From Roseovarius sp. THAF27 (GTDB lineage Bacteria; Pseudomonadota; Alphaproteobacteria; Rhodobacterales; Rhodobacteraceae): 64,000 nt of DNA. Position numbers and translations under genes: made by a program. The stretch is from contig NZ_CP045393.1 of NCBI RefSeq assembly GCF_009363655.1, positions 2,666,001-2,730,000 of the forward strand, given 5' to 3'. Each line of letters starts with the position of its first letter. Position 1 is the stretch's first letter. Positions 52,737-61,105 of this stretch are shown here, in pieces. The notes under the pieces were generated by a model. It had not been told where the DNA came from. It did no database searches and saw nothing but the letters and a program-made list of their open reading frames with translations.

Positions 52737-53699
52737 ATGTTGCGTATCATAGCATCTCTCTCCTTCTTGCTATGCAGCATGGCGGCCTACGCCCAAGAAA
52801 CCCCCACGATCCGCGCCGCGACCCTCCAGATCGGCACGGTCAACTGGGAGCTTCAGACCATCGTCGACCAGGGCCTCGACGCAAAACACGGCTTCACCCT
52901 CGACATTCAGCCCTATGCCGACAACGGCGCCACCCGCATCGCGGTCGAAGGCGGCGAGGCCGACATGGCCGTCGCCGACTGGATCTGGGTCGCACGCCAG
53001 CGCGCCGCGGGCAAACCTTATGTCTTCATTCCCTATTCCCGCGCCGTGGGCGGCGTGGTTGTTCCCGCCGACTCCACCGCCGAAACCCTTGCCGACCTCG
53101 CGGGCCAGAAGATCGGCATCGCCGGCGGCCCGCTCGACAAGTCCTGGCTAATCCTGCGCGCCTACGCGGCGCAAACCTATGACCTCGACCTCGAAGCGGA
53201 AACCGAACAGGTCTACGGTGCCCCGCCCCTCATCTTCCGCACCGCCCTTGACGGCGGCCTCGCGGGGGCCATCAACTACTGGCACTACCTCGCCAAGATG
53301 AAGGCCGCCGGGATGCGCGAACTCATTTCCGTCGACACCGCCGCCCGCGAACTGGGTCTCGACCCCGAAACACCCCTCCTGGGCTATTATTTCAAGGAAG
53401 AATTCCTGTCCGAAAACCCCGACCTCGCCCAGTCCTTTTTCGAGGCCAGCCGCGAGGCCAAGACCCTGCTCATGTCCTCCGACGACATCTGGCAAGACCT
53501 GCGCCCGATGATGAATGCCGACAGCGACGCCGAATTCAAGCAACTGCGCACCGACTGGATCGCCGGCATCCCGGCTCGCAAACCCATCGACACCGACGCC
53601 GCCCAAGCCCTGCTCAGCCTCATGCACGACCTCGGCGGCGCAGAGCTCGTGGGGCAGGCGGACACCCTGCCCCCCGGCCTTTTCGCAGACGTCGAATAA
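52737..53699 (+). CDS. NitT/TauT-type ABC transporter substrate-binding protein
   Basis: A 320-residue exported binding protein of the NMT1/SsuA-like fold: signal peptide ending AYAQE, TIRAATLQIGTVNWELQTIVDQGLDAKHGFTLD, DWIWVARQRAAGKPYVFIPYS, and LADLAGQKIGIAGGPLDKSWLI. Relatives bind nitrate, taurine, sulfonates or thiamine precursors, so the ligand cannot be read from sequence. It is followed immediately by its permease and ATPase genes and sits inside the PQQ-ABC operon. Confidence 0.88.
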   Translation: MLRIIASLSFLLCSMAAYAQETPTIRAATLQIGTVNWELQTIVDQGLDAKHGFTLDIQPYADNGATRIAVEGGEADMAVADWIWVARQRAAGKPYVFIPYSRAVGGVVVPADSTAETLADLAGQKIGIAGGPLDKSWLILRAYAAQTYDLDLEAETEQVYGAPPLIFRTALDGGLAGAINYWHYLAKMKAAGMRELISVDTAARELGLDPETPLLGYYFKEEFLSENPDLAQSFFEASREAKTLLMSSDDIWQDLRPMMNADSDAEFKQLRTDWIAGIPARKPIDTDAAQALLSLMHDLGGAELVGQADTLPPGLFADVE

Positions 53700-54446
53700 A
53701 TGCAGGCCAAGCTGACGCCGGTTTTCTCCATCGCGGGGCTCCTGGCCCTTTGGGTCGTGGCATCAACGCTCAAGGCTGACCCGCAGGTTCTGCCCACGCC
53801 CTGGGCCCTCGCGCCGCTCTTCGCGCAGGAAATCGAAAATGGCGCGCTCCTGGCAAATCTCGGCGCCACGCTGCTGCGCGTGCTCTGGGCCTTCTGCCTC
53901 GCCATGACCCTCGGCACCGCCATCGGCCTCGCCATGGGCCGCTCCCCCGCGCTCAACCGCTGGCTCGACCCATGGCTGGTCATCTTCCTGAACCTGCCAG
54001 CACTCGTTCTGATCGTGCTCTGCTACCTCTGGATCGGCCTGACCGAGGCCGCCGCCATCGCCGCCGTCACGCTCAACAAGGTGCCCAACGTCGCCATCGT
54101 CATCCGCGAAGGCGCCCGTGCGCTGGACCCGCAACTTGACGCGCTGGCCCGCGTCTACGCCATGTCCCGCTGGACCCGCCTGCGCCACGTTATCCTGCCC
54201 CAACTCGGCCCCTTCATCGCCGCCGCCGCCCGGGGCGGCGTGGCCGTCATCTGGAAAATCGTGCTGGTGGTCGAATTCCTTGGCCGCTCCTCGGGCGTCG
54301 GCTTTCAGATCCACCTCTATTTCCAGCTTTTCGACGTCGCCATGGTGCTGGTCTACGCCTTTTCCTTCATCACCGTGATGCTGCTGGTCGAATGGGCGCT
54401 CTTGCAACCGTGGGAACGCCACGCAACCCGGTGGCGCCGCGCATGA
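53700..54446 (+). CDS. NitT/TauT-type ABC transporter permease
   Basis: A 248-residue inner-membrane permease with about six hydrophobic segments, starting right after the binding-protein stop. The EAA loop is seen around REGARALDPQLDALARVYAMSRWTRLRHVILPQLGPFI, and GRSSGVGFQIHLYFQLFD follows as in SsuC/TauC relatives. It overlaps the ATPase gene by 4 bp. Confidence 0.9.
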   Translation: MQAKLTPVFSIAGLLALWVVASTLKADPQVLPTPWALAPLFAQEIENGALLANLGATLLRVLWAFCLAMTLGTAIGLAMGRSPALNRWLDPWLVIFLNLPALVLIVLCYLWIGLTEAAAIAAVTLNKVPNVAIVIREGARALDPQLDALARVYAMSRWTRLRHVILPQLGPFIAAAARGGVAVIWKIVLVVEFLGRSSGVGFQIHLYFQLFDVAMVLVYAFSFITVMLLVEWALLQPWERHATRWRRA

Positions 54447-55063
54447 TCACCGTCTCCATCACCGAGAAACGCTTCGGCGACGACCGCGTGCTCGGCCCCA
54501 TCGCCTTCGACATCGCGGCAGGCGAAACCGTGGCCCTTGTCGGCCCCTCCGGCATCGGCAAATCCACCCTCCTGCGGCTGGTCTCGGGCATCGACACCGA
54601 TTTCACCGGCCGGATCGACCGCCCCGACGCCATCGCCATGGTCTTCCAGGAACCCACCCTGCTGCCCTGGCGCTCCGCCCTCGACAATCTCACCCTTCTG
54701 CACCCCGGCCTGCCCCGCGACCGCGCCCTCGCCGCGCTCGACGAGGTCGGCCTTTCGGGCAAGGACACCCTCTTCCCCGGTCAGCTCTCTCTCGGGCAGC
54801 AACGCCGCCTCGCCCTCGCCCGCGCCTTCGCAGGCCAGCCCGACCTCCTGATCATGGACGAGCCGTTCGTCTCGCTCGACGCCGCCGCCGCCGACCGGAT
54901 GCTGACGCTCACCGAGGCGCTCATCTCCCGCCACCAGCCTGCGACCCTGTTCGTGACCCACGACATGGCCGAGGCGACACGGCTTGCACACCGGACCCTG
55001 ACACTGGAAGGTGGGCCAGATGGCGCGCAACTCAGCCAAGGACCAAAGGACCGGACCACGTGA
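54443..55063 (+). CDS. NitT/TauT-type ABC transporter ATP-binding protein
   Basis: A short ATPase of 206 residues with Walker A GPSGIGKST, Q-loop VFQEPTLLPWRSALDNL, signature LSLGQQRRLALARA and Walker B LLIMDEPFVSLD, followed by VTHDMAEA. It is the third gene of the embedded transporter. ATG at 54443 overlaps the permease stop, and its own stop overlaps the GTG of the next ATPase gene. Confidence 0.91.
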   Translation: MITVSITEKRFGDDRVLGPIAFDIAAGETVALVGPSGIGKSTLLRLVSGIDTDFTGRIDRPDAIAMVFQEPTLLPWRSALDNLTLLHPGLPRDRALAALDEVGLSGKDTLFPGQLSLGQQRRLALARAFAGQPDLLIMDEPFVSLDAAAADRMLTLTEALISRHQPATLFVTHDMAEATRLAHRTLTLEGGPDGAQLSQGPKDRTT

Positions 55064-55779
55064 CCACAGGCCTGACCGTCAACAACCTCAGCTTTCACTA
55101 CGGCGCCAAGCAGGCGCTGGACGACGTGACGTTCGACGTCGCCCCCGGCACCTTCTGCGCCCTTCTCGGCCCCAACGGCGCGGGCAAATCAACGCTCGTT
55201 GCCCTCCTGACCCGCCTGCTGGTGGCGCCCCAGGGCGAAATCACCGTCGCGGGCCACGACATGCGCCGCGAACCACGCAAGGCCCTGGGCAAACTCGGCG
55301 TCGTCTTCCAGCAATCCACGCTCGATCTCAACCTGTCGGTCCGCCAGAACCTCGCCTATTTCGCCGCCCTCCAGGGCCTGCCGAAATCCGAGATCCCGGG
55401 CCGCATCGACGCCGCGCTCGACCGGCTCGACATGCGCCAGCGCGCCGACGAAAAAGCCCGCGACCTCAACGGCGGCCACCGCCGCCGCACCGAACTCGCC
55501 CGCTCGCTCATCCACGAGCCGCATGTGCTCTTGCTCGACGAGCCCACCGTCGGCCTCGACGCCGCCTCCCGCCAAGGCATCACCGATCACGTCCACAAGC
55601 TCGCAAAGACCGGCCTCTGCGTTCTCTGGACCACGCACCTGACCGACGAGGTGCGCGACGGCGACGCCCTCGTCGTCCTGCACATGGGCCGGATCATCCA
55701 CCGCGGCACCGCTGGCGCGGCCCGCGGCGATCAAAGCCTGTCGGACTGGTTCCTGTCGCGCACGGGAGAAGCCGCATGA
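55060..55779 (+). CDS. PQQ-associated ABC transporter ATP-binding protein (GTG start)
   Basis: A 239-residue ATPase of the family found with PQQ-dependent alcohol dehydrogenases (lut/ped-like). Walker A is GPNGAGKST, Q-loop VVFQQSTLDLNLSVRQNL, Walker B VLLLDEPTVGLD. The signature is unusual: LNGGHRRRTELARSL, with Asn and His in place of the Ser and Gln of LSGGQ. GTG at 55060 overlaps the previous stop. The ABC-2 permease follows directly. Confidence 0.9.
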   Translation: MTTGLTVNNLSFHYGAKQALDDVTFDVAPGTFCALLGPNGAGKSTLVALLTRLLVAPQGEITVAGHDMRREPRKALGKLGVVFQQSTLDLNLSVRQNLAYFAALQGLPKSEIPGRIDAALDRLDMRQRADEKARDLNGGHRRRTELARSLIHEPHVLLLDEPTVGLDAASRQGITDHVHKLAKTGLCVLWTTHLTDEVRDGDALVVLHMGRIIHRGTAGAARGDQSLSDWFLSRTGEAA

Positions 55780-56567
55780 CCGGCACCATCCGCGTCGCAA
55801 AAGCGATCATCGCCCGCGAGTTCCTGCGCTTCGTGCACCAGCGCGAGCGCTTCATCGCCGCGCTTGTCCGCCCGCTCGTCTGGCTCCTGATCTTCGCCGC
55901 CGGCTTTCGCGCGGCCCTCGGCCTCTCGATTATCCCGCCCTACCAGACCTACATCACCTACGAGACCTATATCGTGCCGGGCTTGTGCGCGATGGTGCTG
56001 CTCTTCAACGGGATGCAATCCTCGCTCAGCCTCGTCTACGACCGGGAAATGGGCTCGATGCGCCTTCTGCTGACCAGCCCCTTCCCGCGATGGTGGCTGC
56101 TGATCTGCCGCCTCTTCGGGGCCACGATCATCTCGGTGCTGCAGGTCTACACGTTCCTCGCCATCGCCGCCGCCTTCGGCATCACCATGCCCACATGGGG
56201 CTACTTCGCCGTGCTGCCCAGCCTGATCCTCGGCGGACTGATGCTCGGCGGCCTCGGGCTGGTTTTGTCGAGCTTCATCAAGCAGCTGGAGAACTTCGCG
56301 GGCGTGATGAACTTCGTCATCTTCCCGATGTTCTTCATGTCCTCGGCCCTCTATCCGCTCTGGAAGATGGCCGAAAGCTCACCGCTCCTGCGCGACATCT
56401 GTGCCCTCAACCCCTTCACATACGCGGTCGAGCTGATCCGCTTCTCGCTCTACCTGCAGGTCAACTGGACCGCGCTCGCCTGGGTCCTGGGCAGCACGCT
56501 CGTCTTCTGCGCGCTGGCCATCTGGGGCTACGACCCCGCCCGCGGCCTGATGAAGCGCAAGACCTGA
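55776..56567 (+). CDS. PQQ-associated ABC-2 type permease
   Basis: A 263-residue membrane protein of the ABC-2 type with six hydrophobic segments: FVHQRERFIAALVRPLVWLLIFAAGF at the start, MQSSLSLVYDREMGSMRLLLTSPFPRWW in the middle and PLLRDICALNPFTYAVELIRF near the end. Together with the preceding ATPase and the binding protein at 49782 it forms the PQQ-linked system. ABC-2 permeases usually export, so the direction of transport is open even though genetics in other species links the system to lanthanide uptake. Confidence 0.88.
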   Translation: MTGTIRVAKAIIAREFLRFVHQRERFIAALVRPLVWLLIFAAGFRAALGLSIIPPYQTYITYETYIVPGLCAMVLLFNGMQSSLSLVYDREMGSMRLLLTSPFPRWWLLICRLFGATIISVLQVYTFLAIAAAFGITMPTWGYFAVLPSLILGGLMLGGLGLVLSSFIKQLENFAGVMNFVIFPMFFMSSALYPLWKMAESSPLLRDICALNPFTYAVELIRFSLYLQVNWTALAWVLGSTLVFCALAIWGYDPARGLMKRKT

Positions 56568-56573
56568 GGGCGC

Positions 56574-56777
56574 TCAGATGTCGAACTCGGTATCGTTCAC
56601 CGTCCGGCAGCGCCAGCTCCGTACACGTTCGTTGGGATGGGTCGACACCCAGCGCGCCAGTTCCGGCTGCGCCCCGGCAAGGCACTGCATCGGCGTGACA
56701 TCGGTGAACACGAGGCTGCGCTCGCGGCATTGGGTGGGATCTGTCGCCAGGCAGGCGACGAACAGGAGCTCTATCAT
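56574..56777 (-). CDS. Small conserved-looking protein of unknown function
   Basis: A 67-residue protein with a short hydrophobic start (MIELLFVACLA) and three further Cys (PTQCRERSL, PMQCLAGA, WRCRTVN). The pattern with paired cysteines suggests a secreted, disulphide-bonded peptide, though the leader is short. To my recollection similar frames are common in Rhodobacterales. It is convergent with the permease gene, the two stops being separated by 6 bp. Confidence 0.65.
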   Translation of the reverse strand: MIELLFVACLATDPTQCRERSLVFTDVTPMQCLAGAQPELARWVSTHPNERVRSWRCRTVNDTEFDI

Positions 56778-56788
56778 GATCGTTCCTT

Positions 56789-56877
56789 ACGCGTTGCGTT
56801 GGTCCTCGCTCCCGTGCCTCCAGCCATCCGACACCATTGGCGCTAAGAAAAGCGTAACCGCACCGTGCGCAACGCGT
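56789..56877. repeat. Pair of 10-bp inverted repeats upstream of the kinase gene
   Basis: ACGCGTTGCG (56789-56798) and its exact complement CGCAACGCGT (56868-56877) lie 70 bp apart between the small gene and the histidine kinase gene. A GCGTTGCGT core also occurs at 49699-49707, in the divergent promoter of the PQQ-ABC region. They may be paired regulator sites. Confidence 0.4.
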
Positions 56878-56945
56878 CACGCCAGAATCTGTGCGAAAAA
56901 ATGCGGCACTTCATCGCAAATGCCCATGGTAAAGGCGCTTGCGCC

Positions 56946-58514
56946 ATGTCGCTGAAAACCCTCCTCGGCCTCGGCGCGCTTGCTTTGGGCGTCGGCACAT
57001 GGGTCACCGCCCTCATCCTCTGGCTGGGTCTGCTGGCCGTCTCCGACCGTCTGGATGCCACGCTCAAGGCCGAACAGCGCATGTCGGGTTATGCGGGCCT
57101 CTCGACCCAGGCCGCCACTTTCCTCGTCGTCGCGACCGAGGCCGTTCAGCGCGAGATGCCCGCCGCAACCCGCACCCAGCGGCTGGAACCGGTGGTCGAA
57201 AACCTCCGCACCTCCTTCGAGCGCTTGCAACAGAACGTGGCCCAGGCCGTGCAGGAGGCCGAGGACCTCGGCATCGACGCCCAGTCCCGCTTCGGCACCC
57301 AGTCGCTCGGCCTCGCCCGGATGGAAGCACTCCTGACCAGCACGATGCGCGGTCTGTCGAGCGACGACATCGACCGCCCCCGTCTGCAGGCTCATATCGA
57401 CAGTTTCGCCACCGGCTTCGACCCCCTGCTCAGCCAGGCCGTGCAGACCGAGCAGCTCTTTCGTAACGACATCCGCGCCGATATCGTCGCCCTGCGCCAG
57501 AAGTTGACGCTGGCCGCCATCGTCATCGCCGTGGCCTCCGTCCTGATGGTGCTGGCCTTCTACTTCGGCCTCATCCGTCCGCAATTCGCCCGGCTCGACC
57601 GCCTACGCGATGCGGCGCAAAAGATCGGACAGGAAGATTTCGCCATCGACCTGCCCGAAACCCGCCGGGACGAGATCGGCGGTCTCTACGCCGAGACCAA
57701 CCGCATGGCCCACGCTCTCGCCGCCCGCAAATCGGCGGTCGAAGAGGACCGCGCGCAACTCAGCAGCATCATCGCCGCCCGGACCGAGGAATTGCGCGCC
57801 GCCAACGAAACCCTGGCCGAGATCGACGAGAACCGCCGCCGCTTCTTCGCCGATGTCAGCCACGAATTGCGCACACCGCTGACCGTCATCCTGATGGAGG
57901 CGCAGATCGGCCGCGCCGCGGGCGGACCCGAGGCTGACGCCTTCGCCACGATCGAGGCCCGCGCCGCCCGCCTCAACCGCCGCATCGACGACCTTCTGCG
58001 CGTCGCCCGCTCCGACAGCGGCCAACTGGCGCTGGAGTCCGCGCCCGTTCCCCTCCCAGACCTCATGACCGAAGTGCACGAGGAAGTCCGCGCCGAGGCC
58101 GACAACGCAGGCATGACACTCACCCTGTCGAACATCCCCGCTGTCACTCTCACATGCGACCGCAACTGGATCCGGCAGGTGCTGGTCGGCCTTGTCCGCA
58201 ACGCCATCCGCCACGCCCGCGACGGCGGCCGGATCCGGCTCGACGCGCAGGCCGCCGCCGACATGGCCACTATCGCCGTCACCGACAACGGCCCCGGTAT
58301 CCCGCCCGAGGACCAGCCCGGCATCTTCGAGCGCTTCTCCCAGGCGGGCAGCGCCTCGTCCCAGGGGTTCGGCATCGGGCTCGCCCTCGCCCGCTGGGTG
58401 ATCGAGTCCCATGACGGCACCATCACCCTTGAAAGTCCCGTCCTCCGCGACACCGCCCTCGGCGACGCACCCGGGACAAAGATCGCGGTTCGCCTTGCCC
58501 TTTCATCCGGCTAA
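56946..58514 (+). CDS. Membrane sensor histidine kinase next to pqq genes
   Basis: A 522-residue kinase with membrane segments at about 4-28 and 190-215, a helical periplasmic sensor between them, a HAMP linker (QFARLDRLRDAAQKIGQEDFAIDL), HisKA with FFADVSHELRTPLTV and HATPase with GLVRNAIRHARDGG, DNGPGIP, and GFGIGLALARW. ATG at 56946 gives a normal N-terminus. The response regulator that follows is its evident partner; closeness to pqqA suggests control of methanol or lanthanide genes. Confidence 0.87.
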   Translation: MSLKTLLGLGALALGVGTWVTALILWLGLLAVSDRLDATLKAEQRMSGYAGLSTQAATFLVVATEAVQREMPAATRTQRLEPVVENLRTSFERLQQNVAQAVQEAEDLGIDAQSRFGTQSLGLARMEALLTSTMRGLSSDDIDRPRLQAHIDSFATGFDPLLSQAVQTEQLFRNDIRADIVALRQKLTLAAIVIAVASVLMVLAFYFGLIRPQFARLDRLRDAAQKIGQEDFAIDLPETRRDEIGGLYAETNRMAHALAARKSAVEEDRAQLSSIIAARTEELRAANETLAEIDENRRRFFADVSHELRTPLTVILMEAQIGRAAGGPEADAFATIEARAARLNRRIDDLLRVARSDSGQLALESAPVPLPDLMTEVHEEVRAEADNAGMTLTLSNIPAVTLTCDRNWIRQVLVGLVRNAIRHARDGGRIRLDAQAAADMATIAVTDNGPGIPPEDQPGIFERFSQAGSASSQGFGIGLALARWVIESHDGTITLESPVLRDTALGDAPGTKIAVRLALSSG

Positions 58515-58561
58515 AACGGCGCTATCCTCAAGCCCGCAGCCGCGAAAGAGACCGCCCCGCC

Positions 58562-59248
58562 ATGACCCGCCTCCTGATCGTCGACGACGACCCGGAAATC
58601 ACCTCCGCCCTGGCGCGGGGGCTGGGCCTGCACGGCTACGAGGCCGAGACGGTCAACCGCTATGACCACGCGCTTGAAAAGCTGCGCACTGAGACCTTCT
58701 CGGGCGCCATCATCGACGTCATGCTGGGCGCCGACAGCGGCCTCGACCTCGTGCGCCGCGCCCGAGAGAGCGGCGCCACCCTGCCCATCCTGATGCTCTC
58801 CGCGCTCTCGGATGTCGAACACCGCACGGCGGGGCTGGAGGCCGGGGCCGACGATTACGTGGTCAAACCCTTCAGCTTCGACGAACTGGTGGCCCGCCTG
58901 CGCGTGCAGGAACGCCGCGCGACCTCGCAGCGCCCCCAGCCCGCCACGCTGACCCGCGACCGGAGCCTGCAGACCCAGACCGCCAGAGTCTCCCTGACCG
59001 AGCGCGAGGACGACCTCCTGCGCCTTCTCATCGCCCATGACGGCACGCCCTTGCCACGCGGCGACATCTTCGATGCGCTCTGGCAGACCGAGGGATCGGG
59101 CAACGAAAACGTGGTGGACGTCTATATCGGCTATTTGCGGAAAAAGCTGCGCGACGCCGATTTCGGGTTTGAGATCAAGACGGTACGCAATCAGGGCTTC
59201 GTCATCGACGGCCTCGCGCCGCGCACGGAATGCCGGAACTTGGACTAA
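58562..59248 (+). CDS. OmpR-family response regulator
   Basis: A 228-residue regulator with a receiver domain (IVDDDPEI, phospho-Asp in AIIDVMLGADSG, VKPF) and a winged-helix DNA-binding domain (LTEREDDLLRLLIAH, VVDVYIGYLRKKL, IKTVRNQGFVI). It lies 47 bp after its kinase gene and 87 bp before pqqA. It is the only DNA-binding response regulator in the island, making it a candidate for binding the shared 17-bp motif. Confidence 0.9.
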   Translation: MTRLLIVDDDPEITSALARGLGLHGYEAETVNRYDHALEKLRTETFSGAIIDVMLGADSGLDLVRRARESGATLPILMLSALSDVEHRTAGLEAGADDYVVKPFSFDELVARLRVQERRATSQRPQPATLTRDRSLQTQTARVSLTEREDDLLRLLIAHDGTPLPRGDIFDALWQTEGSGNENVVDVYIGYLRKKLRDADFGFEIKTVRNQGFVIDGLAPRTECRNLD

Positions 59249-59263
59249 AGTCTAAGCGTTTAA

Positions 59264-59280
59264 TAGAAAATAAGAGTCGC
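59264..59280 (+). promoter_or_regulatory. 17-bp motif upstream of pqqA shared with the PQQ-ABC promoter
   Basis: TAGAAAATAAGAGTCGC matches the segment at 49672-49688 in 15 of 17 positions and stands 55 bp before the pqqA ATG. The last ten bases are identical in both places. Confidence 0.5.
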
Positions 59281-59335
59281 AATACCGCGGCCGAGTTGTC
59301 ATGTTTACAGCGTCATTCAAAGGAGGAGAACCATC

Positions 59336-59434
59336 ATGGCATGGGCAAAACCGATCATCCGCGAAATCGAATGCGGCATGGAAATCAACATGTACGGACC
59401 TGACTTCGACGAAGAGCGCGAAGTCCTGATCTAA
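59336..59434 (+). CDS. pqqA: PQQ precursor peptide PqqA
   Basis: The 32-residue ribosomal precursor from which PQQ is made by joining a Glu and a Tyr side chain. These are E16 and Y20 here, in ECGMEINMYGPD, a perfect match to the family core. It is preceded by AGGAGGAG, a strong ribosome site fitting a peptide needed in excess. It is followed after 28 bp by pqqB. Confidence 0.97.
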   Translation: MAWAKPIIREIECGMEINMYGPDFDEEREVLI

Positions 59435-59462
59435 GACGGCTTGCGCGCGGGAGGATATCTCG

Positions 59463-60359
59463 ATGTCATTCCGCGCGCATATTCTCGGCGCTGCTGCCGG
59501 GGGCGGCCTGCCCCAGTGGAATTGCGGTTGTGACAACTGCAATCTCGCGCGTTCGGGCGACATTCCCTCACAGACGCAATCGTCCCTCGCCGTGACCGGC
59601 AACGGTACGGACTGGGCGATCCTGAACGCATCGCCCGACATACGCGACCAGTTGGCGAACACATCCGCGCTTCACCCCACGGACCTGCGCAAGCTGCCGC
59701 TGACCTCCGTGCTGGTGACCAATGGCGATATCGACCATGTCGCGGGCCTGCTCACCCTGCGCGAAATGCAGCCCTTCACGCTCTTCGCCACCAAAGGCAT
59801 CCACGAGGTTCTTGCCGCGAATCCCATCTTCGACGCGCTCAACTCCGACGTCGTCACCCGCACCAACATCGCCCTCGACGCACCGTTCGAACTGGCCCCC
59901 GACCTCACCGCGACGCTTTTCGCCGTGCCGGGAAAGGTCCCGCTCTACATGGAGAGCGAGACGGTCGAGACCGACCTGATGGGCGAACAGACCGTGGGTG
60001 TCGTGCTGGAAAACGGCGACACGACGGCCTTCTACATCCCCGGCTGCGCACGGCTCAATGACGACCTGCGCGACCGCCTTCAGGGTGCCGACATGGTCTT
60101 TTTCGACGGCACGCTCTGGCGCGACGACGAAATGGTCCGCGCGGGCCTCGGCAAGAAGACAGGCAAACGCATGGGACACATGTCCATGTCCGGCCCCGAT
60201 GGGTCCATCGCCGCCTTCGCCGGGTTGGATATCGGCAAGAAGGTCTTCGTACACATGAATAATACCAACCCGGTGCTGCGCCCCGACTCGGCGGAAAAGG
60301 CCGAGGCTCAGGCGGCGGGCTGGATCATCGGACAGGACGGAATGGAGATCACCCCATGA
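59463..60359 (+). CDS. pqqB: PqqB, metallo-beta-lactamase-fold PQQ biosynthesis protein
   Basis: A 298-residue protein of the metallo-beta-lactamase superfamily, reported in other species to hydroxylate the tyrosine of the PQQ precursor. It has AHILGAAAGGGLPQWNCGCDNCNLAR with the Cys-rich loop, VTNGDIDHVAGLLTLRE as metal motif, and FVHMNNTNPVLRPDS near the end. It overlaps pqqC by 4 bp. Confidence 0.96.
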   Translation: MSFRAHILGAAAGGGLPQWNCGCDNCNLARSGDIPSQTQSSLAVTGNGTDWAILNASPDIRDQLANTSALHPTDLRKLPLTSVLVTNGDIDHVAGLLTLREMQPFTLFATKGIHEVLAANPIFDALNSDVVTRTNIALDAPFELAPDLTATLFAVPGKVPLYMESETVETDLMGEQTVGVVLENGDTTAFYIPGCARLNDDLRDRLQGADMVFFDGTLWRDDEMVRAGLGKKTGKRMGHMSMSGPDGSIAAFAGLDIGKKVFVHMNNTNPVLRPDSAEKAEAQAAGWIIGQDGMEITP

Positions 60360-61105
60360 CGCAAAGCCGCGAAGAATTTGAGGCCCGCCTGCGCCAGATC
60401 GGCGCCGAGCGGTATCACGACCTGCACCCGTTCCACGACCGCCTGCATGGCGGCGACTGCACGCCGGACCAGGTCCGCGCCTGGGTGCTGAACCGCTACT
60501 ATTACCAGCACACCATCCCGATGAAGGACGCCGCCTTCATGAGCCGCGTCGAGGATCCCGACCTGCGCCGCGCCTGGCGGTCCCGCATCGAGGATCACGA
60601 CGGCACCGCCGAGAACGAAGGCGGCATCAAGCGCTGGCTGCGCCTGGCCGAGGCCGTGGGCCTCGACCCGGCTTACGTCGCCTCCCGCGAAGGCGTGCTT
60701 CCGGCCACGAAATTCGCCTGTGACGCCTATGTCCGCTTCGTCCGCGACAAAACGCTCTTGGAGGCCGTCGCCTCGTCCCTGACCGAGCTTTTCGCGCCCA
60801 AGATCCATGCCAACCGGATCGAGGGCCTGCTGAAGAACTACGATTTCGCCGACGACAGCTCGCTCAGCTACTTCAAGACCCGGCTGAAAGAGGCCCCCAA
60901 GGACGTCGCCTTCGGCCTCGCCTGGGTGCTCGACCACGCCGACACGGCAGAAAAACAGGACGCCGCCGCCAACGCCCTGATCTTCAAGACAGACGTGCTG
61001 TGGTCCCAACTCGACGCCCTCTGGAGCGCCTATGTCGAACCTGCCCGCATCCCCCCCGGCGCCTGGCAACCGGGCGAAGGGCTGCTGCTCGAAAGGGCCT
61101 CCTGA
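60356..61105 (+). CDS. pqqC: PqqC, PQQ synthase (final oxidation and ring closure)
   Basis: A cofactor-free oxidase of 249 residues that performs the last eight-electron oxidation giving PQQ. Family blocks: HDLHPFHDRLHGGD (in part), WVLNRYYYQHTIPMKDAAFMSR, RIEDHDG, and AVGLDPAYVASREGVLPATKFACDAYVRF. The length fits. Its stop shares one base with the pqqD ATG. Confidence 0.96.
   Translation: MTQSREEFEARLRQIGAERYHDLHPFHDRLHGGDCTPDQVRAWVLNRYYYQHTIPMKDAAFMSRVEDPDLRRAWRSRIEDHDGTAENEGGIKRWLRLAEAVGLDPAYVASREGVLPATKFACDAYVRFVRDKTLLEAVASSLTELFAPKIHANRIEGLLKNYDFADDSSLSYFKTRLKEAPKDVAFGLAWVLDHADTAEKQDAAANALIFKTDVLWSQLDALWSAYVEPARIPPGAWQPGEGLLLERAS

Noticed and set aside
56564..56577. CTGAG-GGCG-CTCAG as a terminator between the permease gene and the small convergent gene
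   Set aside because: Only a 5-bp stem without a U-tract and lying on both stop codons; too weak to call.
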